A stretch of 64,000 bases of DNA. It comes from Gymnorhina tibicen. Taxonomy: Eukaryota; Chordata; Aves; Passeriformes; Artamidae. A model generated the notes under the pieces. That model had not been told where the DNA came from. It ran no database searches and was given only the letters and a program-made list of their open reading frames with translations. A program made the position numbers and the translations under genes. Where the stretch lies: positions 62,001-126,000 of the forward strand of contig VXAZ01003887.1 in assembly GCA_013399875.1 (NCBI GenBank). The letters are read 5' to 3'. This document shows, piece after piece, positions 47,991 through 59,948 of the stretch (within the stretch, counting starts at the first letter, position 1; the number at the start of each line of letters is the position of its first letter).

Positions 47991-50900
47991 AACATAAAGA
48001 GACACGTCATGCATCCCTCCATAGTCCATAGTTTAGGATCCTCCAGGGGAATTTTTCAGGAGGTTAATGAACTTGTTTGTTGTATTTAGACTGATGAGGA
48101 GTGAGTTTGAACGCAGGGATAATTGACAGAAATGTTATTTAGTATATATTTAATTACATTGAGAGTTCCCAGGGCAGTGGATTAACATGTTTTTATAGCA
48201 GAGCAGTAAAAGTCAATGTAAAAATATAGCATGGTAAGTATAATGTATTTAAAAAAAAAAAGGGGAGGAGAGCCAAACACTTTTTTCCCCCTATTTTTCT
48301 AAATGTACTCTTTTTCTTAGCTTTCTTCTCAGTTGATTTTCATCTCTGAGCTTTTTGACTTTCATCTGTGCACGTAAGACTCATGTATCTACAGACTTGT
48401 TTACCTACTGCTACTATTTTATAGCATGTATTTATTCTTGAGCATATCTGATTGCCAGACACTGCCATTTTCCTGTTGTATCCATCAAGATTTGAGGCAA
48501 AAGTACTTGAAAATTCTTTCCTTTTTGTTTTTCCTTTTTAATTTAGTCAATAATTATAGCAGAGAGTTAACAAGAGATATATGAAATGCGGACTGTTCTT
48601 AGGACACTCTTTGATGTGTTAAAAACAAAAATAATGAACATACATCATCTGCAGAATTTTGCAAGAAATGTTCCATCATTTCCATTTGAAATTACGAGAA
48701 ACCTATATTCCTGTTTTCTTCTACTGTACAAAAAATCTTAGTGCTTCATCAAAATAGCATGCAAAAGATACTATATGTGATGACCTTTGCCTGAAAAGCA
48801 AATTCTACTGTCAACTCTCCTGCAGAAGAAATGGAATGACAATTTTTAATACTTATTTTTTACCACTTTCTTTTTAAAAACCTAATTTTCTCTTTCTGTG
48901 TACAGTTTCCTTATAATCTTGACAAGTTTTCTACCTAAAAAGGCAAATACTGCTGGTTAAGTAGATTATCTTGTAGAATGATATTAAGAAGCCAAGAAAA
49001 AGTAGAGCAGTTTGTCCATTAACAGAATGAACACCAGCCAGTGTACTACAGGTTTCATTTCCATTCAGAACTCATGCTAGGACAGCTAATTGTCTCTGCT
49101 GCTCTGTAACATCTGTGACCCATGCTCAGCTGTTGAGTGAAGAGATAAATTTCAGGTTCCAAACAAAATATGACAGACTGATTACAATAAATAAACTGTG
49201 CTCATTCATTGTAATTGTTTTTCGTTAATAGGTAAAATGAAAATTCTAGTTCCTGATAAAATTCAGATAAAGTAGATGCTTGCAAAGTTTACCTGTTTTG
49301 TGCCTGGAATATATGGACCTACATGCTCAGAAATGTTTCAATTTACTGTAAATTTCAAATCTGTAGTGCAAGTGCCTGACCCTTTTCTTACTCTCTGTGG
49401 TCTTGAAATGCAACAATCCAAATGTGACTATTCAACAAGTTTAATTGTACTAATAATTAAAAGGGTATGGTACTAAAGAAATTTTTAGATGTGGTTGTGG
49501 TCTGTAATGCAGATAATCAAACATTCATGTTTTCTTTAAGTATGTTTTAATTGAAAAAAAAAAAAAAAGGAAAAGTATTTGAGGCATTAAGATTTGTCCA
49601 TATGGTTGTGTAACTGTGCCCCAGCATTTTAAATCCAAAGAAAAACATCTGACCTGCCATCTGAACTACTCTATTTGGGCCTCCCAAAACATTTTCAATG
49701 TTCTTCTTGGAAGTTCGGCAAGATGCAACGGTCATTATATTGCAGAAATCGTTAAATCGTATTACGCTCTGTGGCCATGTACAAGTTGGGTTTTTTTAAT
49801 ACCTTATAGACCTTTAAATCCCTGAAACATAATGCTCAAAGGAATTTTTTCACTTTAGCACTCAGGATCAAGATAAGGAAGTGCTGTTTGCTCCCCTGAA
49901 TTAACCTTGTTAGAAAACATACCAAGTTTTGGTGTGAATAGTAATGTGCAATGCCACTTTATTTCCATATATCCTAAGCCTTGGTCCCAGTAATATCATA
50001 CTACCTACAAAACATTTTGGTAGAGAAGGAAGAGTCCTTGCATAGAGTAGGTGTTGCCACAACACACACAGGACAATGCTAAGACAGAAGAGTTGAAGGA
50101 GGGTTTAACAGCTCTTTCTAGTGAGTTGATAAATGTATACTCTGGGTTAAGATCAAGCTTTTGCCAGACACTGATATAGCAGAAAAAAGTCAGAGAAATG
50201 TCAGGCCTACATCAAATTATATGACTGAGAGCTGAAGAACTAAGGAGAGAAATATGACTGCACTTTCTGTAACCACAATCAAGATTAATTCCTTTTTAGG
50301 AGCAAAAGGCAGAGAAAATGCTTGTCAATTACAGATAAAATTGAAGAAAATGCATGTTAAAATTTTTTGACTGAGCTTGTGTTGTTCCTTCATTGTCACC
50401 ACACACATATATAGAAAGTTGTTCTCTTAAACTCAGTTAATCCAGGAAAAAGGGTTCAGGGCAGGATTCCTACTTTCACATTTCATTTTACATGATACCT
50501 GAAACATAAAGCACCAAGGGAATCTGTCCCTTACTTTTGCTGAAACAGAATGTTTTCCAGTGTACTAAGGCAAAATTCACACCATGAAAGTACTGCAGAA
50601 AAAGGGATTAGATCAGCCACATGTTGGGTGAATGTAGCAGCTCTTTACCAAAACACAGCAACTCTCTACAACATGCTAAGAAAGGAAATTAAGAAAGCTG
50701 TCTCCATCTGAAGCTGCAGGGGAAATTTAGGGAAGCAGAATGTAATTAACCTAATTGAAATTTGTCAGAGTACAGGATTTTTCCAGAATGACTTTATCAT
50801 GAAACAAATGAGCCACTGGCACAGGCATTCCCTTTTAGCAAAGCAGCAGCTTTGATCTTTTGTGCGTATCTATGCTAAACTCCAAAGACTGTTCATGCAT

Positions 50901-53741
50901 CAAGCATTCAGGCCTCTGTACTGTTTGTTCTTGGCAAACAAACAATAAAATCCAGTTGGTGTAACAGGACATCTTGAACAAACAGTCTATAATTGTCAAT
51001 ATTTTCACTGCTGATATAAATGAGAGAAGCTGATAATTTTTTAAGATCTTGTGAAACTTAAGGAAATCTTGGTATTGCTGCCATAAAGCATCAACACCCT
51101 GCAGAAGAAAGAAAAGAAATCAGCAATACATTACTGATGTATTATAGTCACACTATGCTTTTTTTCAGAGGTTCACCCAGCAACATTTTGGAAGCTGCAA
51201 TTCTTTTTCATGTGAACAACTACTGGACAGGAAGTTCACTGTACTCAAAAGCTGCATCACACTTCAGATGTGTGGTGTTTCTTCTTCACCTCATTCCTCT
51301 TCCTCCTTTTCAGGAGAAAAAGAAAAGATGGGAATATTTTAATACACTAACTACTAGATAGATAAACTGAGATGGGTGATATATTTAGTGACTTTTAAAT
51401 TTTATTCAGCATTTCAGTAGCAGAGCTGAGAATGCTGAAACCTGTTTTAAACATTTCTTTCACCAGTTCTTTAGATGCTCTGTCCTGAAATATGCAGTTT
51501 GTGTAAAAAAACACAAGCCAACTGTTTTGTATTAATTACAGTCATGATTTCTCCAACCACACATGCAGCTCAAAGATAAATCCACAAAAACTTCTGAGTC
51601 TGTTGATAGAGCAATATTGTGGTTCAATTTAACACATTCTCAGTTTCAATTCCTTGCTCCCAGACTAATGGTTTTACCATTCCCTAACTCATACTGCCTT
51701 TTCTGCCTTCTCATCTAGCCACCTTACCAAAAAGCTTAAACCTTCCTGACTCTAGTTGCATTTTTTCTTTTTTCTTAATACATGTCTGGTCTTGGTGTTA
51801 TTGGAGAATATAATATTTTAGTGTTGGAGGAAAAAAAAACCACTGTTACTGTATGCATATGTTCCCATGAGATACTCATCTTTTTTTGTAACTCTGCTGT
51901 CCAATAAAGTATGGTCTCTAAGGCATACAATAGATTTCTTCATGTCACACAGTGAACAGGAACAGGTAGGAATTACCAGTAAAGTGTTGTTTTACAAAGG
52001 GTTTGGAAGCTAAATGCTTTTTTAAGAGAAATTTTGCAATGGGAGGATCATCAGATTTTTAAAGAGCTCAATTAAACACGCTATAAAGTGTGGATGTTAG
52101 CAACATCTGTCTCTTTAAAATAAATATAAGTTAATTCCTCCCAAGAAGGTAAGCTAAATGAGACTAGGGGAGAGGAGCATCTTTTATGGCTCTCTGGAAG
52201 GCAGCACAAAGGCAAAGGCTTCATGCTGATCCCATGGTGACCGGAAGGGGGTGACAAAAGTTTGTTACTGCATGCAGAACTTTAGAATAATTTCATTTCC
52301 AGAATAACCAATACAGTTTTTATCTAATGCCAAATTCCATAATTACAGTATACATCTTTTTTTCTAAAAATTCTGTTTTTCATTTTATCTCCTGAGCAGA
52401 GATTTTCAGCAATAAATTCTGAAACAATTGGAAGGTACTTAATATCTACTTTGCTTACATTAATGATAATCAGTTCTTTAATATTGCTGCTCAGTTTTCA
52501 TCTACACATCAGTTTGTCTCTTACCCCAAAATCTGCTTTTCATAATCTCATGAAAAAATTTTACATTCCCTTGGTTTTCTGTGGAATGTGTTCAGTAAAG
52601 CCTTCCAGGTATTTGTCACTCTCCTTATGAGAAGCCAAATTAAATGTCATTGCACTGACATTTTCTTTTTCATAATTTCTAATTCAAGTTTCCCAACAAG
52701 TACTAATGACCCAATAGCTTTCTTCCTTTTTGTTTGCTATTGGGTTTTTTGGTCAAAGTTCAAGATTTTATAAAAAGAGGAGAGAGAATCTTTAGGAACA
52801 TCTATTTTGTCTCTCAAGCTTTGACTGTTCTTTATTCCATTCTGTTTCTGACCTCACATGCTCAACTAGGTTAATTCTTTCGCAAATGATCTCTCAACTA
52901 GGATCGATTCATGGTCAAGTCTGTGGAAGATTAAAAGTGCTGAAAATGGACTCTCTGGTCTGTAAACACTAACACATTCTGTTTGAGTGAACCAGAATGA
53001 CAATAGAAATAGACTGCTCTATATATCATTAAGTGATTTTTTAAAATGTATTTCTCCTATAAAACCTAAACTGATAAATATGAATCTTTAAATTCCCATT
53101 TCTTGAAAAGTGTCTATCAAAATCAATGATTTTAATGGCAACTACTTAACTTCAGAAACCATCTCCAAGTAGTTATGAAAGCATTTTGTAAATACAGAAC
53201 TATAAAATACCTCTCATGTAATCTGCAAAACAAAAGTTGGTTGTATCCTTTTACGTGAGCCACCATAAGACCTGAGTATGATTATATCCCCTGACTTCTT
53301 AGTAGAAAGCTAATTTTCAATATCAGATAGAAAAGTGGTGGGGGAATTAATACTTATGAATGTATTTGATGAATATGTAAAAGGAATATGAATGTATGCA
53401 GAAGAAATATGAACATATACATAAAAGTGTAATATCAAACCAAACTGGTAGTGTGGTTTATCAAACCAATACAGTAGAGGTTTACAGGTTGCAAAACTAT
53501 TTTAATTAAGGAAACAGCAGGTTAAAGATAGTTCCATTAATTTTCCTTTTATGAGTTTGTTTGACAGTCATTAATTCTTCAGATATTACAAGCACCTAGT
53601 CTGTTATATCCAGTATAATGCCCTCATCAATAAAGTACGATGATTTGGACCGTTAATCTTCAGTGCACAAAAGTTTCACAAATTTCTAGAATTTCCTTTA
53701 AGGAACTAATTATTAGAAATTGCTATGAACTGTTACCCAGA
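47991..53741. other. AT-rich interval without recognisable genes
   Basis: No gene or transposon recognised in 5.7 kb. An A run lies at 49554-49568. The 50700-51060 segment has a word composition suggestive of a conserved non-coding element (see findings). Frames do not exceed 74 codons. The frame at 53640-53822 overlaps the beginning of the LTR. Confidence 0.55.
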
Positions 53742-54264
53742 TGTACTAGCTTGAAAACAAACCAGTGGGAGATTGCAAGTCAGAATTATAATTTAACAGG
53801 AAAATTAAAACAAATGCAGTAGTACAAGAACACTGACAGAGTCAGGATATAACCTGACACCCTGTTAGTCAGGGTGGTGGTAGCAGTCCAGATGAAGTGG
53901 TCCTGTTGAAGCAGTGATCCTTTAGAAGGGTCTGGTCTTCACCTGAAGGTCCAGTAGCAGCTCTTGTCCTCTAAAGAATCCAGTAGATAAGGCTGCTTAT
54001 GCTGTTCCAAACCCCAGATTGGTTTCCAGGTGGGAATGCTTGGTTCCTCCCCCTGGGCAGAGCATCTCACAATGGGATGATGTAATTCTGTGACTCATGC
54101 GGTGGGTCCTTGATAGCCCATTAAACAGAGATAGCCCAGGGAGGGAGTTATCAGGGGTGAGTCATGGTAGGAGATAATGAGCACTGCCCCACCTGCTTTA
54201 ACAGCTTGTGAAAATGATACCGAATACATACTTTTGGTTACATCTTACATTGTAACCTAAGACA
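53742..54264 (-). mobile_element. Solo ERVL-type LTR with CCAGA target duplication
   Basis: This is a 523-bp solo LTR with intact TG...CA ends. On the minus strand it starts TGTCTTAGGTTACAATG (complement of the end at 54264) and finishes at the complement of TGTACTAGC (53742). Internal landmarks of the family, in plus orientation, are 'ccctgttagtcagggtggtgg' in abridged form, 'gaagtggtcctgttgaagc', 'aaaccccagattgg', 'acaatgggatgatgtaattc' and 'tgatagcccattaa'. The five bases CCAGA occur immediately before (53737-53741) and immediately after (54265-54269) the element, as expected of ERVL integration. No internal retroviral genes remain, so recombination between two LTRs is the likely origin. 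Confidence 0.93.
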
Positions 54265-57200
54265 CCAGAGTATACCAGCTGCTACTCATAATGCATAGAA
54301 ATAGTGGACTGTGTGTGCATAGATAGCACAAGTCAGGTTACCAGTTGCTTTAACTTTCAGAGACCCTGTCTCAGAGGCAGTTCAGTTAACACAAGGCAAC
54401 CTGTGTCCAGCATGTCGGACATTTGAATTCTAATAATAAATTATACAGGGTTTTGTTAAGGTACAAATCTCTGATGTACAAAAATGTCACAAAAGACATT
54501 ATTAATATTAGAACAATATTGAATAAATGGTCTTCCTGTTTAGTTTATTTTCCCCAGTCCAAAATGAGTTAGGAAATAGAAGACAGGTGCTAAATATGAA
54601 GACTGTTTGTGTCTTTTCTAGAAACTCAGTTAAATGCCATACTGTAGTGAATTCTCAAAAGCATGCTGAGTTTTTATTGAGGAAGGAGTGATTTTAGTAA
54701 CATTTCTATTTAATCACTAGAAGCAAAGACTTTAAATGATAGCTTTGATGTCTGTAAAAATCCAGGTGGATTTTAATATGATAAAGAATACATCATTTTT
54801 TCCCTGACCTTCTTGACAAATCTGAAGATATTTTGATCAAAATATCAGAAAGTTTCAAAACTGATCAGGCAGACAGACCAATCACAAAATAAAGAAGAAG
54901 AAAACAGGCTTGGTTTCAAGTCCAATACCATGATTCCTGTACTGCTGCAAAGTTACAAGACAACTACATCTGTATCAGAGGTCTGCTTCAGGTTTGGAAT
55001 TTTAAAAAAAATTAGTTTTTTTATAACACTTTCGTGATGCTAGTACCTTAATAATTAGTAAATCTGTGAAAATAAAGCATCTGCTAGAGATATAAATGTG
55101 AAATTAATAAGGTTTCTTTTTAAATCCTCTTATTACTTAAACTGTCTATTGTGTATTTAGTGCATGGACAAGATCTACCATGGTGCTTGCAGGCATTCTT
55201 CTGGTGGGTGGTTTGCATTAGGAACACAGTTTTTGTAGGACATCTTTATGGAAAGGAAAAGGAAAGACTACTGAAGTTTTATACAACAAAAAGTCTTTTT
55301 GGAAGCATAGAAACAAACAGGGGATGACTGAACAGGCAGTTTTCCTTTTGTTCTGCTTTAAAGGACTAGGGAAAAGTAGACAGAGTTTCATATGTTTTCA
55401 CTACTACATCCAAATGTACTAAGTCCCAATATTTGTGTGAGGCACTTGGAATCTCCTGCTTTGTGAGGGGAAGAGTGCTAAGCTTTCATTTTTATTTTAT
55501 TTTTAGATGGATGGCTGATGTTGAAGTAGTTTCTAAACTGAAAAAGCCATGCTTTTGTGCATTACTTGCTTGATGTCTGATATTCTTGATGAGCAGAACT
55601 GAATTGGATGGCGATGTATTGCCAGGGAGCAGAAACACTAATTTGTAAATGCAATGCTAAATCAGTGATGCTAAGGAAAGCTATCTACTCCTGCAGCTTT
55701 GCAGATTATGAGATATCATCTCCTCTGTTGTTTCTTGTTGAGCCTCATAAAGAATAGAGAAACTGGGAAACAGAGAATTCAGCTTAATTTCAAATGCTTG
55801 TCTTAAAGTGGGACACAGCTAATTTGGTTTATGAAGGTGGAAGAAAAGCTTGATCCATGTAGATTTTAGTTAAAGCTGTTACACTTTAATATCCTGAACA
55901 GTTGTTTTTAAAGATATAATTTCCATTCTAACTGGAACTTAGTTCTATTTCAAATACAAGGAAACAATTTGGGGAATGGTTATTTAAATTCTAGTCTTGC
56001 TTCTAAGAGAGTCTTAAAATGTCCCTTTTTCTCACTTTTCCACCCTTTGAACAATATTCGAAAGGCTTCTGGGAGAGCAGAAAAAGGGAGCAAAGCTGGT
56101 GCTTTCTGCATGCATTTACAATGTTGATAAACAAACCAGAATAACAGACACCCCCTTTCCCCCCCTATTAAGGACAGTTTTTATAAACCAAGTTCAGTTC
56201 AGATGTCTAATCCCCTGGAATTTGTTTTCCAAATATACTTTTGATCACAGATAGCAACACTTGAATCAAGTGTGATTTTTTTTTTTAGTCTGAAGTTTTC
56301 TACAATTTCATGCTTGCTTAAGCTTTAAAGGTAAAAAAGACTACTGAAAAGTGAGCTACTATTTTTTTACTTTTATTATTATTACTATTATTATTATTGC
56401 AACAGCCATTATGTTTGAAGTTTCTAATTTAGCTAAATAGTTGGCACTGACAAAAAACACTCCCATTCTCAGAGGTTATTCTTTTTGATGTATCTGGAGT
56501 CTGATGTCCATCTGATGATACAAAGTGATTGATAAATCCATTGACTGCATGGGGAGATATGTTTCAAGGCAGGATAGAAGATTTCTGTCTATCTCATGGT
56601 TTTTTTCATGTATTTCTGTAGTCTGAACTACCAAGGTTCATTGTTTTGATTCAGGCCTAGGGACTGGAGGAAGTTTGAGTAGGATCATCTGTTACTTTGA
56701 CAGGCTCTTGTCAGAGTTAATTATCTGTTCAGAGAAAGGAAAGTGCAGAATATGTACCTGTTATTGGAATACACACACCCTGATGTTTGTCTTTACAAAT
56801 GCATTACGGACCAGTAGCCCAATATGGCCACAAAAGAGGAAAAAAAATTGAAAACTGGAGAAAAGAATGACACTGTAAATAAATGTTTGGAAGACCTGAG
56901 GCTTATCTGGGACTGTGATGTGGGGTGGCTCTTCCCCTTTCCCGAAGAGCAACGTTAATCATCTGATAGGGAAGAAGCTGCCTGCTGTCAGGGCAGCAGT
57001 GTCCAGCCTCGGCAAGGTGCTCAGATGAAAGGATATTTATCGATAGGTGAATGGAAACTACTTTGCACCATTTTTGTGCCTGTACATTTTTCTCCCCTGG
57101 AGTTTAAAACTGATATGCCATCCTGAGAAACAACTACTCCTTTATACCCCCACCATTGTGTCTGAGGCGGGGACAAAAATCACTTACAACTACTGAATAA

Positions 57201-58601
57201 AACTTGGCTCCCTCATTTTATTGGTGTTAGATTTTCAACTCCAAAAGATATTAGTTCATTTAGCTAAGGATTATGCAGTTTAAGAGAAACACCCAAAAGG
57301 AGAATTAACTCAAACTAATAAAGCAGGCAATAGAAATCAGATCAGTTTAAAGATCACAATTGCTTTGAAAACAATTAGCATTAACTCAGATCCCATTAAA
57401 TATTACATATTACTGGGCTAGAGGGTCTAAATTAGGAAAGAGAAGAAGGGAAACAAAACTCCAATGAAAATTAAGTAAACTGATTAGTTTTGCAAAGACT
57501 GGTGTATATTTTTCATTACTTTTATTTTCACATTTTTCCAGTTCACATAAACACTGTTATGATGTTCATACATCACAGGCTGATTCTCTTTCTCTTGCAG
57601 TATGTGACTTTTGCTCCAGGCCAACACACTCTAAGAGAGAGTATGATCTATTTGTTTGCTTTGCCTTCTGGGCTTCTTCCCATCCCTGACATAAGTTTGT
57701 GTTACTTTCCATATTAAAAATAATTCTGAAAAGTCTGATGTTTTCACCTCTAAGCCAGACAGCTGTTTGAGAGTGGTGATGGCAAGTATTATATTATACT
57801 GGTTTGAGTTATTCTTCTTTGTTCATTGCTTATTAAATAAAGGATCTTCTTCATTGAAGATTTCCTTTAGACACAATATCATCATCTGTAATATTTTAAA
57901 TTCTGAAAATAATCATGTTAGATTTCTTCTACTCCTTCCAGCCTCCATAGCCAGGCTGACTAGCTCTTCAGTCTTTCTGTCACCTTCGTACTTAGCTTTA
58001 AAAACTCACTTGAGTGCATTTGCTGCCTTTTTGCCTTCCATTTGACAATGAAGGTTATCACACTCTCACTGGATTTATATTTTTAAAGTGTCATCTTGCA
58101 ATGATCAGTATGACAGCATGTTTCATACAGTGGTCCATAAAACCTTTGGAGAAAACCCAAGAGAGGATTAGTGCTTGTGAAAGACAAAGTTGGGGGGATG
58201 GAAGGAACCAAAAGATTCTTTTTTTATTTCATATTTCATACAGGGAGAAAAAGGACAAACCCTCCTCTTCCCCCTTGGAGTTTATTAGATGACTGGTGCC
58301 ACTTGCAGTACTTCTATAATCCCCTAGATAGCACAACTTTTCAATCAGAGTGAAACATAATATCATTTTATTGCACAGAAGATTAAAACCTTTAGACAGG
58401 CAGACACTGCTTCTTTGTATAGAGAAATCTGAAATTAATATGAATTGCTTGGATTAATGGGACAGAAGACATTGGTAAATAATTGTGCTGGAGATTAAAC
58501 AGTACCAAAACCCTTTAGCTGGTAATGCATGCTATATGAGGATATGGCAAGTATCATGCAGGCTGACTATTTGACACTGAGATGTATCATATCATATTTG
58601 G
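54265..58601. other. AT-rich interval without recognisable genes
   Basis: No gene or transposon recognised. It includes the ATT microsatellite at 56373-56398 and a poly-T run at about 56276-56286. Frames do not exceed 92 codons. Confidence 0.6.
56373..56398. repeat. (ATT)n microsatellite
   Basis: Eight TTA/ATT units with one ACT interruption. Short and simple. Confidence 0.9.
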
Positions 58602-59551
58602 TGCAGTGGGTTGACCCTGACTGGGTGCCAGGTGCTCACCAAAGCCTCTTTGTCCCTCTCCTCCTCATTTACACAGGGGAGAAAAAATACAATGAAAGGC
58701 TTATAGGCTGAGATAAGAACAGGGAGAGGTCACTCACAGATCACCATCATGGGCAAAACACACTTGGGGAAATTAACTGAATCTATTGCTAATTAAATCA
58801 GAGTAGGATAACAAGAAACAAAACCAAATCTTAAGGCACCTTCCCACCACCCCTCTCTTTCTTTCCAAGCCTAATTTTATTCCCAATGCTCTACCTCCTC
58901 CCTACAGCTGCTCAGTAAGTTAGGGAATCGGGGCTGTGTTCACCTCATCACACATCGTCTCTCACCACTCCTCACACTCTTCCGCCACTCCATGAGTCCT
59001 TCTCACGGGCTTTGGTTCTCCACAGTGTGGGTCCCCTGCAGAGTCACAAGTCCAGCCAGTGGAATCCTCTCTCCCTGGGGCGCCAGGTTCTGCCAGGAGC
59101 TCCTCAAGTTTGGGCTTCTCACGGAATCACAGCCTCCTCTGGACATCCCCCTGCTCCAGTGTAGGGTCTGCAGTGGAGAGTGCAGGTGGATCTCTGCTCC
59201 ACTATGGACCTCCATGGGCTGCAGGGGCACAGTTGCCTCACCATGGTCTTCAACATGGGCTGCAGGGAAATCTTTGCTCCCGTGCTCCTCTGCTTCTTCA
59301 CTGACCTTGGTGTCTGCAGAGGTATTTCTCTCAGATATTCTCCCCTCTTTGGCTACAGTTGCTCAGGGTTTTTTTCCCCTTCTGAAATGTGTTATCCCAG
59401 AAGCACCACCGTCATCATGGATAGGCATAGTCTTGGCCAGCCCATCTGGCATTGACTCTGTCAGTCACAGGAGAAGCTTTTGACAGCTTCTCACAGAATC
59501 CACCCCTGTAGCCCCTCTGCTACCAAAAACTCACCACACAAACCCAATACA
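58602..59551 (-). mobile_element. Complete solo LTR with TTTGG target duplication
   Basis: This is a 950-bp LTR running from TGCAGTGGGTTGACC (58602) to CACAAACCCAATACA (59551), giving TG...CA ends. The five bases TTTGG lie immediately before (58597-58601) and after (59552-59556), a target duplication. The sense strand is minus, so the LTR begins TGTATTGGGTTTG. A degenerate AATAGA stands where the family has its AATAAA signal (complement near 58778-58784). The 3' half, as read on the plus strand, matches the fragment at 309-975, but the series of 'ctgctccag...gggctgcag' units is shorter here, so an internal part has been lost. The 163-codon frame at 58992-59483 and its neighbours are by-products of a low-stop repeat; they have no known domain. 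Confidence 0.93.
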
Positions 59552-59887
59552 TTTGGTTTACACGGATGACTTCAAAATCAGTTATGTACTATGTGTAGAC
59601 AGAATACTCTGTAAGTATATATATATGTATATACATAAAAATAATTACTTTAATTATGGGGAACTGCAAAAGACATCTTGAGAAGAGTTACATCAGTCAT
59701 TGCTTTCTGACACATGGGCTTTATTGCATTTGATCTCTGTGGACATTTTTCTGCAACAGAAAAAAGGTTACTGCTGGGATTAAGTAGAAGGATCAGGCAT
59801 TCAGAAATTCAATACGTATTTTCTAATATCTGAGTCTCAGTTGCAGATTTTCCATCATTCCTGATGTCTGGCATGTCATTATCTCCA
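59552..59887. other. Short AT-rich interval
   Basis: Nothing recognised except an alternating TA/TG stretch at about 59614-59636. Confidence 0.6.
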
Positions 59888-59948
59888 GGTCAAATTCTAT
59901 TCTCTGTTACACCGAAGCCAATCCAGAGTCGACCAGTCACTGGGAGCT
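59888..59948. repeat. Possible second copy of the ancient repeat seen at 8673
   Basis: The words 'gtcaaattctattctctgtt', 'acaccg', 'ccaatccagagt' and 'ccagtcactggg' occur in the order expected of the old palindromic sauropsid repeat ('caaattct...ttacacc...aatccagagt...ttcactgg'). Short and diverged. Confidence 0.38.

Noticed and set aside
58992..59483. 163-codon plus-strand open frame
   Set aside because: It lies wholly inside the LTR at 58602-59551; the GC-rich 'gggctgcag' units lack stops in several frames on both strands.
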